Source: Incurvaria masculella
Taxonomy: Eukaryota; Arthropoda; Insecta; Lepidoptera; Incurvariidae
Assembly: GCA_946894095.1 (NCBI GenBank)
Contig: OX335644.1
Coordinates: 25,153,595-25,217,594 of the forward strand
DNA: 64,000 bases
Reading direction: 5' to 3'
How positions within the stretch are numbered: the stretch's first letter is position 1; every line of letters starts with the position of its first letter. Both the position numbers and the translations under genes were made by a program. Under the pieces are notes generated by a model. It was not told the origin of the DNA. It did no database searches and worked only from the letters and a program-made list of their open reading frames with translations. Positions 1 to 10,734 of this stretch are shown piece after piece.

Positions 1-375
1 ACAGCTATTATATTTCTGTCAATTCAACATACATTTTTTATTTGCTTAAAAGGCGGAGCACTTGTTCAGTACCAGAGTACCATCCCAGACACTAACACCT
101 TCTGTAACTACCAAAAGACAATACAACGGGGTTCAAAGAGGTATTAAATTCTAAGCCGCTAATGTCTGTAATAAGTTGCCTATTGAAATACAAAGGCAGG
201 AAAATGATAGACTGTTCAAACAAAACTCGTATAAATGGCTCCTTGTAAAACCCTTTACGACTTAAAGTACTTTACTTAAGTTATATAAAAAGTGATATAA
301 TATCTTCCATAAATATTATGGAAAGTTAGTTAAGAATATTTCTGATACTCTTTTTGGGTTTTAGTTTGTCTATTT
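1..375. other. Unassigned A+T-rich sequence
   Basis: No coding, RNA or repeat signal is recognised here. It is probably intronic, since the host gene's exons lie to the right on the minus strand. Confidence 0.4.
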
Positions 376-783
376 ATTTTTTTTGTTTTATGCGATCTGA
401 CATAGATGGCTAATACCACAAAACTACCATTATGATATTAGCCCAATACACCACATTCCCGAAGGAATTAGGTGCCACGCCAGCACCTTCCCTTTATGAG
501 CACGGCTACATTGAACTGGATGGAAAACACGGTCAATTTTTCATTGCCGCTTCGATCATCTTTTCAACCGATGCGATGGTACCAACCCGGGCGGGCTTAA
601 ACCCTACCACCTAGTAGGGGAAGGGGAGCTACAGTTTTACATGGATTCCGAACCATGGAGCAGTTCGCATTCGTGACGAAATGCACTTATCGAACTCGGA
701 AAGAGAAAGACAGTGGTGCATGTCCGTATTGAACCCAGGCCTCTGGTACGCTAGGCCAGTCCCCGCGCCACTAGGCTACGAGT
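376..783 (-). mobile_element. SINE-A copy, tRNA-headed, full length
   Basis: Read on the minus strand, the element begins with a tRNA-like head whose box A is TAGCCTAGTGG and whose box-B-like stretch follows 'CCAGGCCTGGGTTCAA'. A roughly 300-bp body follows, ending in an A-rich tail after GCATAA. The same body recurs at 9934, 10735, 39001, 39756, 50884 and 56764, which defines a family. The 60-residue open frame at 432-614 is antisense to the SINE and is not a gene. Confidence 0.85.
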
Positions 784-879
784 CTATGTTTTCTCCAATC
801 TAGTTCCGCTAATAATGTTTTATATTTTCATTGCTATATTACTCTTCAAGTTGACTACATTAGAAACATCCCCAAGTTG

Positions 880-1184
880 CAGGTTTTCTGGAAAGGCACC
901 CGCCGGTTGACAGTTCCACATCCTGGAGGTGCGGCAGAGAAATTAGTTTAAGAAATGATTCGTTCCCAAAATCATAACGTCAACCTCAAAGGGTTGCTCT
1001 GATTATCTGTGGCGGGTGCTCCGGTCACAGGTTGGATGGGGAGGAATGAGGGATGGAAGTTCCACAGCTTTCCAGTTCTTCTTCGCTGTGTTTTGTTTTG
1101 CTGAACTGGCCAATGCTAAAATATGACAAATCCGAGTGCAGTGTACTGTCTATGGATGATGAATAAACAATACAATACAATACA
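880..1184 (+). mobile_element. 3' tail of a non-LTR retrotransposon
   Basis: The end of this segment (about 1069-1184) is a 3' module that recurs at 26625-26737 and, inverted, at about 15541-15690 and 45414-45535. It ends in AATAAA followed by a short (ATACA)n run, as expected of a reverse-transcribed LINE tail. The preceding 190 bases are probably 3' UTR of the same element. Confidence 0.55.
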
Positions 1185-1325
1185 GTACCGGAAGAGTAGA
1201 CTGAGCGACCCTACAAACCGTCTGTGGCTGAATGACTCCAGGCTAACGCTGAGTTGTAGGTCTTACACAAGGCGGACCGCTCGGCGCTGAATTGAGTCCA
1301 AGGACACCAACAGGTACCGGGGACT
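1185..1325 (-). pseudogene. Jockey/CR1-like reverse transcriptase fragment
   Basis: On the minus strand this reads through 'LDSIQRRAVRLV', a conserved peptide downstream of the reverse transcriptase palm in many lepidopteran Jockey-like elements. It continues with SLES-SHRR-VGSLSL-like sequence. One in-frame stop follows RLV, and no catalytic motif is present. A diverged relative of the same region is at 62290-62400. This is a dead fragment. Confidence 0.55.
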
Positions 1326-1833
1326 ATCTTCCCATATGTGGTCACGGTATTCTATTACCGACCTAATCTGTGATTTGTGAAGATGTTTGCTTAAAAGTGC
1401 TTCATAAGAAAACTTAAAATACAAAACTATAGCTTATCGGATGCGGTTTGTCTAGGATCCTTCATACGTCCCCTCAATAAAATTAGAATAACTAATCGAT
1501 AAACGTGTGAATTTAAAATGTTCTGATATGTACCGGTAAAATATTACATAATGCTTTGTCTAATAGAGAGGGATGCAAAGCTTTTCAAATTACTGATAAT
1601 TAACACAGTTACGCTCTGGTGTTTAACGTACCGAACCAAAACAACAAATTTTTTTTCAGGGAATGGTTTAATTTTCTGATAGATACGTGTTTTTAACTCT
1701 TTACCATTTGAGGTTTGTGATTATATATAGATTTAGTCAGGGTCCAGCCTTAGATAAGTAGATGGCTGGCCGATACATATGGAACATTTACATGTTTTTA
1801 AAGTTAAGCGCGGAATATATACGCTCAGAATCT

Positions 1834-1998
1834 TTTAAGTTGCCCGACGACGCCCATGGGTTTTTGAACTTCCAGCCAAGTTTCGCGCACACAAGATAAA
1901 GACTATGTACGTAAGTTTGTCGGCCAGATAAAATTATTTGTGCTCCCGCTGCAGGGGGGCTGCGAAAACCATTCCGGCCGGCCAGGTGCTTCTTCACG
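1834..1998 (-). pseudogene. LINE C-terminal remnant
   Basis: The minus strand reads 'KKHLAGRNGFRSPPAAGAQ'. This resembles the tail following the reverse transcriptase of Jockey-like elements, which recurs in related form at 31898-31980 and 50480-50530. It is short, truncated on both sides, and carries no catalytic motif. Confidence 0.45.
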
Positions 1999-2350
1999 CC
2001 ACGTTTGATGGACCTCAGGGCGTAATTTGGGGGAAATACCTCGAAAGGGTGTTATGCGTTAAATATGTAGCATGTAAATAAAAAAAAACGTAAAGAAACG
2101 GAATGATTTGTCCATGCATAAATGTAGTTCATGATAGTCTGGTGCGTGGCTAAATGCATTCCCTACCCCCCCCCCCCCTCTGGGGACACTTTTAGACTGC
2201 AACACCACCCGCATTGTGGCTGCACTACGAGTTTGCGCTAAGGTCTGTGATCCATTTATTTGCATCTGTGGTTCTAGTGTCCATCCATTTGGCCATCATC
2301 GAATATCGTGCCAAAGAATCTAGACTGGGGTAGATACGGTTTGAGAAGCA

Positions 2351-3168
2351 CATGAAATTCGAAATTAATTTTTTTTTCTCAGAAATATGTAATTTCATGT
2401 CCATATGCTTACATTAAGTTTGCAACATTTAGCGGGGCCCGGAAGATGGTTTTTTTTTTTAAATGTATTAAAAAATATATATCTCCTAAACAAATATTTA
2501 GAAACGGTATTAAAAAAAATTATATGTTAAGTCTTTTAAGCCGTAATGTAACTGTGAATTTGCAACAATTTTGTAATTACGGAAATGTATTTAAAAAAAT
2601 GTTTTTACTAAAAAAAATCTATGCCGCGAACCTAACTTGCTATTGCTATATTTCTTTCTAGAATATGTAAAAGCAAATTAAATTCTTTAGAAACTATACA
2701 ACGAACGATTTTATACGTATTTCGAATTTTTTGTTTAGCTTTTGTGTGAATGTAAACATTATAAAAGACAAAAAAATGTGCTTCTAATATTTGCAACATT
2801 TTACAAATTTCACAGAATATATAGTTCGTAGTCAGTTTCCAATTTCAGATAATAAAATAGAATTTTCATTATTTGCTTTGCAGGTATTAAATAATACAGA
2901 TATTAAAAGTACAAAAAAAATATATTTACACAGTTCCGTAAATAAGAAATTGTTGCAAATTCACAGTAATATTACACTTAAAATTAGCTAACATATAACA
3001 TTTTTAAATAACATTTCTAAATATTTGTTTAGGAGATATCATTTTTGAAACATATTTCATATTTTATTTCTATCTTCCGGACTCCCCAAAATGTTGCAAA
3101 CTTAATGTACACACGTCCACATGAAATACTACGTTTATGAGAAAAAAAAATTAATTTCGGATTTAATG
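2351..3168. mobile_element. Long A+T-rich fold-back element
   Basis: The ends form long inverted repeats. The left arm starts GAAATTAATTTTTTTTTCTC and includes TTAAGTTTGCAACATTT. The right arm, reverse complemented, starts with the same sequence. Similarity continues inward for about 200 bases on each side (TCTCCTAAACAAATATTTAG is shared). No transposase frame is visible, so this is probably a non-autonomous DNA transposon. The short open frames inside (2446-2661, 2791-2991) are low-complexity. Confidence 0.65.
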
Positions 3169-3440
3169 TTTTTCTAAGTGCTGATTTAAGGCTAAAGTTC
3201 CTGGAGTAATCGCTGAAGCAGTTTAAATAATCTTATAAAGAGAATTTTGTCTTCTGCACCTGCATCAGGGACTGTGGCCTAATCAGCCGGTCTGGAGGAA
3301 TTATTTTATTTAGTTATCCCAATATAAATAAAAACTTAATTATTCAATTATGTTTTTAGTTTTAAGTCAATAAATTGTTTTAGTTAGGAAATAAACAAAT
3401 TCTGAAGTGCGGCTCTAAACAAATTATGAAATGCGGTTTA

Positions 3441-3614
3441 ATTGGTCTCGTAACTTGGTGGCACCGGGATTCGCCTTGCATTCCATAGGTCTGTGTTGAA
3501 ATCCCCGCCCACTCCATGCACCACTCTCTATCTCTTTCCAGTTGGATAAATGCATTCTATCAAATATGCGAGTTGTTCCATGGTTCGGAATCTATGTAAA
3601 ACTTTAGGTCTCAT
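3441..3614 (+). mobile_element. SINE-A-like copy, degenerate, tRNA-headed
   Basis: A diverged head with box-B-like GTTGAAATCC is followed by the family's 'TCCATGGTTCGGAATC' segment and a truncated body. The head resembles the alternative version seen at 9244 and 39390 ('CCTTGCATTCCATAGG'). Confidence 0.6.
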
Positions 3615-4217
3615 TTTATAAATTTGCCATGAACCTTCATGGAAAGGTTCGCAGCCATTGAGTTTGTAAGCGCAAAAAACACGTGTGGAGCATCGACCGT
3701 TGGCTGGCACGTAATTGTACATCTGGGAATCCCTTCCTTGCGTGGCACACTTTCCGTGAAATTACAATAAATTGATAGTAAACAGAAAAGTATATGGAGC
3801 AGTTAAAACCACTCCAATCTTTTGGGGCAAACGGTTGATATATTTTAAGAAAAAATCTTCAATACCAGCTTTCTATGCAAGTGAACTTAAAATAAATTCA
3901 TTTGTTTTACTTAAATTTTATAAGGCCCTTAGATTTAACATATGTATTTCCAACTTACTGTTTCCCGGTGTGCGATGTCGTTTGGCTCGACTTATTTGAC
4001 CACCATCACTCATTAGCTATTTACTTGCATCCGTAAATCTATAGGAACCTACCCACAGTTACGTGGGCATACTAAACGTTTTAGGAGCCTGCCACTTATA
4101 ATGAAATAAATTAAAAAAATAAATACACAATTTGAAATCAGAACTCTCGGAGATCCTGTAAATTTTTGAATTGGCAGATTGTTATTTGATCGTAGCTATT
4201 TTAATTTTTTATTTTAC
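3615..4217. other. Unassigned A+T-rich sequence
   Basis: Only short chance frames occur here. No repeat family from elsewhere in the window is recognised. Confidence 0.35.
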
Positions 4218-4268
4218 TTTAATTAATGTGTCCTTGCTTCACGGTCGATTCTACAAACATATCATGCG
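4218..4268 (+). repeat. Fragment of Leu-foldback arm
   Basis: It contains AATTAATGTGTCCTTGCTTC and CGGTCGATT, the terminal-arm sequence of the elements at 11219, 14193 and 51413. Confidence 0.55.
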
Positions 4269-4521
4269 TTAGATGATATTTATTTTTTATTTAAAAAAAA
4301 TCGTAACAGCGCCATATAGATCACCAGTAAGCTCTATCCCGCTAATGGATCAGCGGCTTAATACCACTTAGATGCAATTTACACCGTCTGGTCGTGACGT
4401 GTGCCCGCATTAATTCCCGTGCCGGATAAATAAGCCCGCCAACTAGTCAAATACATGCCAACAAATGAAAGGGCGTTCGGAAAACTTATTTGTTTGTGAC
4501 ACTGGATGAAAAATAAAAAAA

Positions 4522-4648
4522 ACCGGTCAAGTGCGAGTCGGACCCTTTTTTTTTTAATTCGATCTATATATTGTTGTAGAGGGAATATAAATACACACTC
4601 TGTGAAAACTTCAGCTGCCTACCTATTACAGTTCATGAGATACAGCAT
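4522..4648 (+). repeat. SGR interspersed repeat, truncated
   Basis: It begins ACCGGTCAAGTGCGAGTCGG, has lost an internal segment, then continues with 'ATAAATACACACTCTGTGAA' and TTCATGAGATACAGC. The usual 3' end (GGACn tract and GGGTACGGAACCC) is missing. Confidence 0.7.
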
Positions 4649-4899
4649 TCAGAACATACTACTCGTAATACTTAAATACATAGGCACAGAAAAGTCTAAA
4701 TACATGTCCTTGAATAGCAGAAATTTATAAAATAAACAAAACTATAAATAAATAGGAATCTATACAAAATAATGTTCAAAACTCAAAAGCTAAAATACTA
4801 ACAAAATATAAATTAATATTGCACAAAAGGAAAAAAAAAAGAAAAGTAATGTAACCAAAACGATAGTAAACATTTAAAAGATCAAACACTATATCCATA

Positions 4900-5024
4900 T
4901 TTGAAAAATGTTACGGCTTTTCACGCGGCAGGTAGAGATATTCTCCTATCTCTACCTGGGATGAATATCTACATGGGGGAGAATATCTCTACCTGCCGCG
5001 TTAAAAGCCGTAACATTTTTCAAA
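4900..5024. repeat. Near-perfect hairpin, 47-bp arms
   Basis: Arms 4900-4946 and 4978-5024 are reverse complements with one mismatch, separated by a 31-base loop. They read TTTGAAAAATGTTACGGC at the outer ends and TAGAGATATTCTCC inside. The sequence ACTATATCCATAT occurs on both sides, just outside the left arm and again about 30 bases after the right arm. Confidence 0.85.
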
Positions 5025-5143
5025 CATGTCTAACGACCGCGGTAACCTCAAAAGTACTATATCCATATTATATTTATAATAGCGTCAAAAATTAATCAAT
5101 CCATATTATCTTTATAATACCGTCAAAAATTAATCAAAATGTT
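5025..5143. repeat. Short tandem duplication beside the hairpin
   Basis: The motif 'TTTATAATA-CGTCAAAAATTAATCAA' occurs twice in tandem, at about 5070-5098 and 5112-5140. Confidence 0.6.
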
Positions 5144-5317
5144 GAAATGTTACATATACATACATCACACGTAGAAACTACGCCGTATAAAATAATGTTT
5201 AATTTTCTGACTGGTACATTAAACAGACCATCAGAATTTGTGGCATGGCCTTGAATATCTGAAGGTTTATCTAGCTCTATCAATATGTTTATTCAAAACT
5301 TTGTTCAGAAGCTGAAG

Positions 5318-5640
5318 AGGGTATACTTTTCGTGACGGCCCATACAAAAAGTTCAAGCTATTTCTTACTCCATTTTTTAAATTATGCCAACAACATCCAC
5401 TTATTTTTTTCTTGAATACGTGGACAGATACGTCATCTATGTTTCTATTGAATCAAAGTTTCTTATTTACTTTAATATTAAATACTTAACATGAAAAGTT
5501 TTTGAAAAAAAATCAAACTGCTTTTAACTCAGTCATTTACGAGAAGAACTATAATATATTCAAGAAAAAAACCTCTCACGCTAGGTAAATAATTTCAATT
5601 TTAAAATGTAAGCTCTTAATATCAGCAACCACGCGATGAG
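5318..5640 (-). repeat. Interspersed repeat shared with 27430 and 35283
   Basis: In reverse orientation this stretch shares several blocks with 27430-27752 and 35283-35572. The blocks are 'AATGGAGTAGGAAATAGCTT', CTTTTTGTATGGG and GTTAAAAGCAGTTTGATTTT. There are no clear inverted termini and no coding content. Confidence 0.5.
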
Positions 5641-6640
5641 GGCTTAAAAACAAAATAATATATATAAAAAAATAATAATAATTTCTTAATGAAGACCAAA
5701 ACGACATGTAACTTTATAGAAAAACCTTGTTACAACACGAGTTCATAACATATCATCGGCCTATTCGATGAGGAATACTATTACATAATTAAAATCATTA
5801 TATTGAGAAAGGTCTCATTAACAAGGTACTTGTAGCGTTATGTTTTTAAACATGAAAGTTTGGTCCCGAAACTCGGGCGTAACTTTTAAGGGTTAACCAA
5901 ACCGGACCTTTTGTCCCGAACTTTCGTCGAGTGTAATTTATACATTTAGAATTACTCGGCGAGGGTGCGGATTAGGTATACAAAATGGAATTAGAATTAA
6001 ACGGGCTTATGTGATTTATATTCCAGTTATTGTTTGATTAATTTAATTTTTCTTAACATCGAAATCTGGTCGGACGGATTTGTTTGAATGGGTTCTCGCC
6101 AAATTTTGGGATAAAAGATATAGGGTTAACTCGGTTTATATTACTACCATTGCATTGAATTGACAAAAAATTACCACTTTTTTCATGGAGTTAAATGTAT
6201 TTGAAATACATTAATATAATTTAATTTCTTCATAATTTAAATTAATATCGTCCGGTTTAGCCATTAATGGCCCGTTTATTAAAAAAAACCGGTTAAGAGT
6301 GTTCATGTGATAAGGGTCCCTTCACTGCTGGATATGATTCAAACAACCGTCAATAGGACAACAACTCGGGACAACGTGCATGTGACCGACAGACACCAGA
6401 ATCAGACCATTAGGGTCCCTTCTTGCGACGGGAGCCTAAAAAAAATATTCCGTTCGAAATCTACGGAAACCAGTTCCCTAGGTTTTGATATTGAAAGCAA
6501 CAAACTTAAGGAAACGAACATATTTTTAACTAATGTTGCACTCTATTACTCAAAAATTATTCAGCGACCATAAACTTATTAGAACATTATTATTAAGAAA
6601 CTATAAACCTTTGTGCAATTTTGTTGTTGTTTCGAATTGT
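5641..6640. other. Unassigned A+T-rich sequence
   Basis: No convincing gene or repeat is seen. A possible eroded SGR start (AAAAAACCGGTTAAGAGTG) lies at about 6284. Confidence 0.3.
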
Positions 6641-6702
6641 TTTTGTAATTGGACTTGTTTTCTATTGCACAATAAAGAATTATTCATTCATTCATTCATT
6701 CA
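6641..6702 (+). mobile_element. Possible LINE 3' end with (ATTC)n tail
   Basis: TTGCACAATAAAGAATTA is followed by a run of ATTC repeats. An AATAAA signal followed by a simple-repeat tail is typical of CR1/L2-like retroposon ends. The upstream body is not recognisable. Confidence 0.35.
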
Positions 6703-7535
6703 AACCAGACATAGCACTGCTACGACGTAACTCTTTATGATTGTATAAGTGCATTATTATTCAGCAACTAAAAACCAGACGTAGCACTGCTACGACGCAC
6801 CTCTATATAATTATATCAGTGAAACATTATTAAGCATCTATAAACGAGACATAGCACCGCTACGACGTAACTCTTTATGATTGTATAAGTGCATTATTAT
6901 TAAACAACTATAAACCAGACGTAGCACTGCTACGACGCACCTCTATATGATTATATCAGTGAAACATTATTAAGCATCTATAAACCAGACATAGCAATGC
7001 TACGACGTAACTCTTTATGATTGTATAAGTGCATTATTATTAAGCAACTATAAACCAGACGTAGCACTGCTACGACGCACCTCTATATGATTATATCAGT
7101 GAAACATTATTAAGCATCTATAAAACAGACGTAGCTCTGCTACGACGTAGCTCTTTATGATTGTATAAGTGCATTATTATTAAGCAACTATAAACAAGAC
7201 GTAGCACTGCTACGACGCACCTCTATATTATTATATCAGTGAAACATTATTAAGCATCTATAAAACAGACGTAGCTCTGCTATGATGTAGCTCTTTATGA
7301 TTGTAGAAGTGCATTATTATTAAGCAACTATAAACAAGACGTAGCTCTGCTACGACGTAGCTCTATATGTTTAATTCAGTGATACATTATTAAGCAACTA
7401 TAAATCAGACGTAGCACTTCTACGACGCAAATCTAAATGATTATATCACTGCAACATGATTAAGAAACTATAAGTCAGACGTAGCACTGCTACGACTCAG
7501 ATTTTTGCTTGTAATGTGAGCTGATTAGTTTCGCT
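6703..7535. repeat. Satellite array, exact 70-bp unit
   Basis: The CCAGAC-type start of each unit recurs at 6705, 6775, 6845, 6915, 6985, 7055, 7125, 7195, 7265, 7335, 7405 and 7475, so the spacing is exactly 70 bp throughout. Alternate units differ consistently: one type has GTAACTCTTTATGATTGTA, the other GCACCTCTATATGATTATA. This gives a 140-bp higher-order dimer over the first part. Each unit carries the hairpin CGTAGC-ACT-GCTACG. Confidence 0.95.
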
Positions 7536-7802
7536 ACGTTGGTGTCTATATGATTTTATCAGGGCATAATTATTAAGCAACGATAAGCCAGACGTAGCAC
7601 TGCTACGACTGAGGTTTTTTCTTTTAATGAAAACTGATAAGTTTTGCTACGTCGGCGTCTATATGATTTTATCAGTGCATAATTATTAAGCAACGATAAG
7701 CCAGACGTAGCACTGCTACGACTGAGGTTTTTTCTTTTATTTAAAACTGATAAGTTTTGCTACGTCGGCGTCTATGTGATTTTATCAGTGCATAATTATT
7801 AA

Positions 7803-8654
7803 GGATGTTCCGACCCATACAATGTTTTTTTTACACAGAACGCAAAAAGTATTGCACTTTAAGGCGCTAGGACTAGCCAACTACTCGCGCCATACAAATG
7901 CACTTTTTAACAAATGTAATAATATGTAGTGAAACGCTTCAGCAAATCCAAATAGAACTGCAGACTGATAATGGATTGTTAATATTTTTTTATTCCATCA
8001 TTTATTTAAATAATAATAAAAATAAAAAAGTTGATTTTTCTCATTAGAAATCTGAAAGTAATTCGATTTCTAGATATAAGCAAAAACAGCATATATGCAT
8101 AAACAAAAAATTCCATTTGCTTTTAGATTTCTACATTTAGTCAAAAAAGTTCGGAAATGGACACCGTTTCCGCAATGTATTTTGTATAGAAAAAGGAAAC
8201 ATACATTAACAAAAATAATTCGATTCCTAGACAAGGAATCATATATAGTAAGAATGACACTTATAATCGTCAGACTTAGTTAGTTAACTTGGGGTGCCTC
8301 GTCTAACTTTGCGATTTGGCTAGTACCAGGCCCTTAAGGCACGAATTCGTCAAAAATATTAAATATAGCCATCGTAGTTACAGCGAAAACATATTCACAA
8401 TTTCTAGTTTAATGGTTTCGTTGTAATTGCCGATAAGAAGTTTAACACCGTTAGATGGCGCTGTTAAATAAAAATCGTATTTAAATAAATTGTAACAAAT
8501 AAAACAAATAAATAAACCAATAATCCTGAAATTGTGAAATTGTTTTCGCTGCAAGTAATATGACTATATTAAACGTTTATTATTAATTCGTGGCTTAAAG
8601 TGCAATACTTTTTGCGTTATGTGTGCAAACAACTTTATATGGGTCGGAACAGCC
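7803..8654. mobile_element. TTAA-3 DNA element inserted in satellite
   Basis: It is flanked by TTAA at 7799-7802 and 8655-8658. Removing the element and one TTAA restores the satellite unit (ATTATTAAGCAACGATAAG). The inverted ends are GG(A/C)TGTTCCGACCCATA, followed by CGCAAAAAGTATTGCACTTTAA on both sides. TTAA target duplication is the hallmark of piggyBac-type insertion. It has no transposase, so it is non-autonomous. Its own sequence is about 380 bp; the remainder is an inner element. Confidence 0.85.
7863..8333. mobile_element. TTAA-4 MITE, nested copy, 471 bp
   Basis: It lies inside TTAA-3, bounded by TTAA at 7859-7862 and 8334-8337. Ends are GGCGCTAGGACTAGCC and, inverted, GGGCCTGGTACTAGCC. 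A second copy of identical length lies at 22858-23328 in the opposite orientation within a Helitron. The 62-codon frame at 8095-8283 exists in both copies but looks incidental. Confidence 0.85.
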
Positions 8655-9243
8655 TTAAGCAACGATAAGCCAGACGTAGCACTGCTACGACTGAGGTTTT
8701 TTCTTTTAATTAAAACTGATAAGTTTTGCTACGTCGGCGTCTATATGATTTTATCAGTGCATAATTATTAAGCAACGATAAGCCAGACGTAGCACTGCTA
8801 CGACTGAGGTTTTTTCTTTTATTTAAAACTGATAAGGTTTGCTACGTCGGCGTCTATGTGATTTTATCAGTGCATAATTATTAAGCAACGATAAGCCAGA
8901 CGTAGCACTGCTACGACTGAGGTTTTTTCTTTTATTTAAAACTGATAAGGTTTGCTACGTCGGCGTCTATGTGATTTTATCAGTGCATAATTATTAAGCA
9001 ACGATAAGCCAGACGTAGCACTGCTACGACTGAGGTTTTTTCTTTTATTTAAAACTGATAAGGTTTGCTACGTCGGCGTCTATGTGATTTTATCAGTGCA
9101 TAATTATTAAGCAACGATAAGCCAGACGTAGCACTGCTACGACTAAGGTTATTTTCTTTTATAATAATTTAAACTGATATGTTTTGCTACGATGGCGTCT
9201 ATATGGTTACACGAAAACGTAAACTAGACGTAGCGCATCCTGA

Positions 9244-9492
9244 GCTGCTCGTAGCTCAGGATTGCATAGACTTGCTTTCCATGCCATAGGTCATGGGTTC
9301 AAGTCCCGACCCCGTTAATGCACCTCTTTTTTTATCTTTCCGAGTTGGATAAGTGCATTTAGTGATGAATGCGAGATGTTCTAGGTTTGGAATCTTGGTA
9401 AAAACTATAGGACACCTTCCCCTGCTAGGTAGGTAGGTAGGGTTAAACCCTCCTAATTGGTACTATCACATTGGATGAAAATATGTTCGAAA
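9244..9492 (+). mobile_element. SINE-A copy, alternative tRNA head, 3' truncated
   Basis: The head has GCTCGTAGCTCAGGATTGCA and box B GGTTCAAGTCC. The family body follows and stops near TTGGATGAAAATATG. It joins the satellite directly on its left. Confidence 0.7.
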
Positions 9493-9576
9493 TACATTAC
9501 GGTGTGTTCCGATTTAGAATATACGGTTTTGGAATACGGTGTGTTCAGCTGATATCATGACGGTGTGGTATCTTTT

Positions 9577-9711
9577 TTTATGCAACCTGACATGGATGGC
9601 TAAAACCACATAACTACTATTATGATAATAGCCCAATACATCACATTCCCGAAATAATGAAGTGTCATGCCAGGACCTTCCTTTTATCAGCACTGCTAAA
9701 CTGGACTGGAT
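9577..9711 (-). mobile_element. SINE-A 3' fragment
   Basis: It contains the body end (ACCTGACATGGATGGCTAA, AGCCCAATACATCACATTCCC) on the minus strand, 5'-truncated as is common for retroposed copies. Confidence 0.7.
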
Positions 9712-9933
9712 TAACCATTGATTTACATTACAAGTGAGCGTTACTTATAACAATGGGGTCTTGTTCCCTCTGATGAGTAACAAGGCGTGATAATTGAGAT
9801 ATACACACATTGTTAGGTAAATAACACTTGAAATGTGGTTATTTTGACAGTTACATTTCTTTTGTGTTACTAATAAACCCAAAACATTCTCCGAATAGTC
9901 ATAGCATGTTTTGTTACTTTTATAAGCTCTAGC

Positions 9934-10337
9934 GGCTCGTAGCCTAGTGGCGCGGGGACTGGACAAGCGTACCAGAGGCCTGGGTTTAATACCGACATGC
10001 ACCACTGTCTTTCTCTTTCTGAGTTCGATACGTGCATTTCATCACGAATGCGAGCTGCTCCATGGTTCGGAACCCATGTAAAACTGTAGGTCCCCTTCCC
10101 CTAATAGGTGGTAGGGTTTAAGCCCGCCCGGGTTGGTACCATCGCATTGGATGAAAAGATTGTCGAAGCGGCAATGAAAAATTGTCCGTGTTTTCCATCC
10201 AGTTCAATGTAGCCGTGCTCATAAAGGGAAGGTCCTGGCATGGCACCTAATTCCTTCGGGAATGTGGTGTATTGGGCTAATATCATAACGGTAGTTGTGT
10301 GGTATTAGCCATCCATGTCAGTTCGCATAAAAAAAAC
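9934..10337 (+). mobile_element. SINE-A copy, tRNA-headed, full length
   Basis: Box A TAGCCTAGTGG lies at 9940-9950 and a slightly decayed box B near 9983. The full body and A-tail follow. It is closely similar to the inverted copy at 10735, so the two could pair across exon B. Confidence 0.85.
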
Positions 10338-10390
10338 ATATATTTTAAGCATGCAAAGGACTAAACATGGTATTCCGAGGTTGATTTTCA

Positions 10391-10485
10391 GCGTGGCTAC
10401 ATCGGACTGGATGGAAAACACGGACAATTTTTAATTGCAGCATACATAGTTTCATTCAATGCAATGGAAAGAATCCAGGCGGGTT
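10391..10485 (-). mobile_element. SINE-A internal fragment
   Basis: It matches the body segment around 'GGATGGAAAACACGGACAAT' in minus orientation. It ends about 50 bases beyond the 5' splice site of exon B. Confidence 0.6.
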
Positions 10486-10535
10486 GCATAAATTAAATCA
10501 CACTCCTCCGTCGCACAAGCGTCCAGACCGCTCAC

Positions 10536-10709
10536 CTGAGCTCCCGCAGGAAGGCGCCGAAGAACGGAATGACCCGGCACTCGGCTATCGCGAGCGCCCG
10601 GCCCAGCGCTCGCTCGTACTCCGCCGAGAGCAGCGCCGCGGAGAGGAAGTCCAGCGCCGGCAGCGGCTCCTCGGATATCGTGAACCAGAACGCCTTCAGC
10701 TTTGTCGAC
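10536..10709 (-). CDS. RasGEF domain exon B (partial gene)
   Basis: This 174-bp internal exon encodes the C-terminal half of a Ras guanine-nucleotide exchange (CDC25-homology) domain, which promotes GDP release from Ras-family GTPases. Seen directly: a pyrimidine-rich tract and CAG acceptor at 10712-10710, and a GTGAG donor at 10535-10531. The open frame begins STKLKAFWF, continues ALLSAEYERALGRALA, and ends VIPFFGAFLREL. The IPFFG-x(2)-L-x(2)-L ending corresponds to the conserved PFFG motif near the end of the SOS catalytic helices. The first base, G, completes an AAG lysine codon left open by exon A at 61066, so phases agree. It is much more GC-rich than its surroundings. A PLC-epsilon-type protein is one possibility, but I cannot assign the gene. 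Confidence 0.75.
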
Positions 10710-10734
10710 CTGCAAGGGAGGGCACCGCTTAGTT

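Larger units (their letters stand above)
7536..9235. repeat. Satellite array, 113-bp unit (interrupted)
   Basis: Units start at 7588 and 7701, then, after an inserted element (7803-8654), at 8670, 8783, 8896, 9009 and 9122, each 113 bp apart. The unit is the 70-bp monomer plus 43 bases inserted after the GCTACGAC hairpin arm, which adds a second GCTACG. Units 8783, 8896 and 9009 are nearly identical, which suggests recent homogenisation. Confidence 0.95.

Noticed and set aside
432..614. Recurring 60-codon frame (also at 10101-10286 and 10787-10969)
   Set aside because: It is antisense to the SINE-A body in each case and preserved only because the copies are similar.
8095..8283. 62-codon frame conserved at 22908-23096
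   Set aside because: Both lie in the two TTAA-4 MITE copies, which are nearly identical throughout. There is no domain and no sign of coding constraint.
6703..9235. Regular repeat spacing that could suggest a CRISPR array
   Set aside because: Units are uninterrupted tandem monomers with no unique spacers, in a eukaryotic context. It is a satellite.
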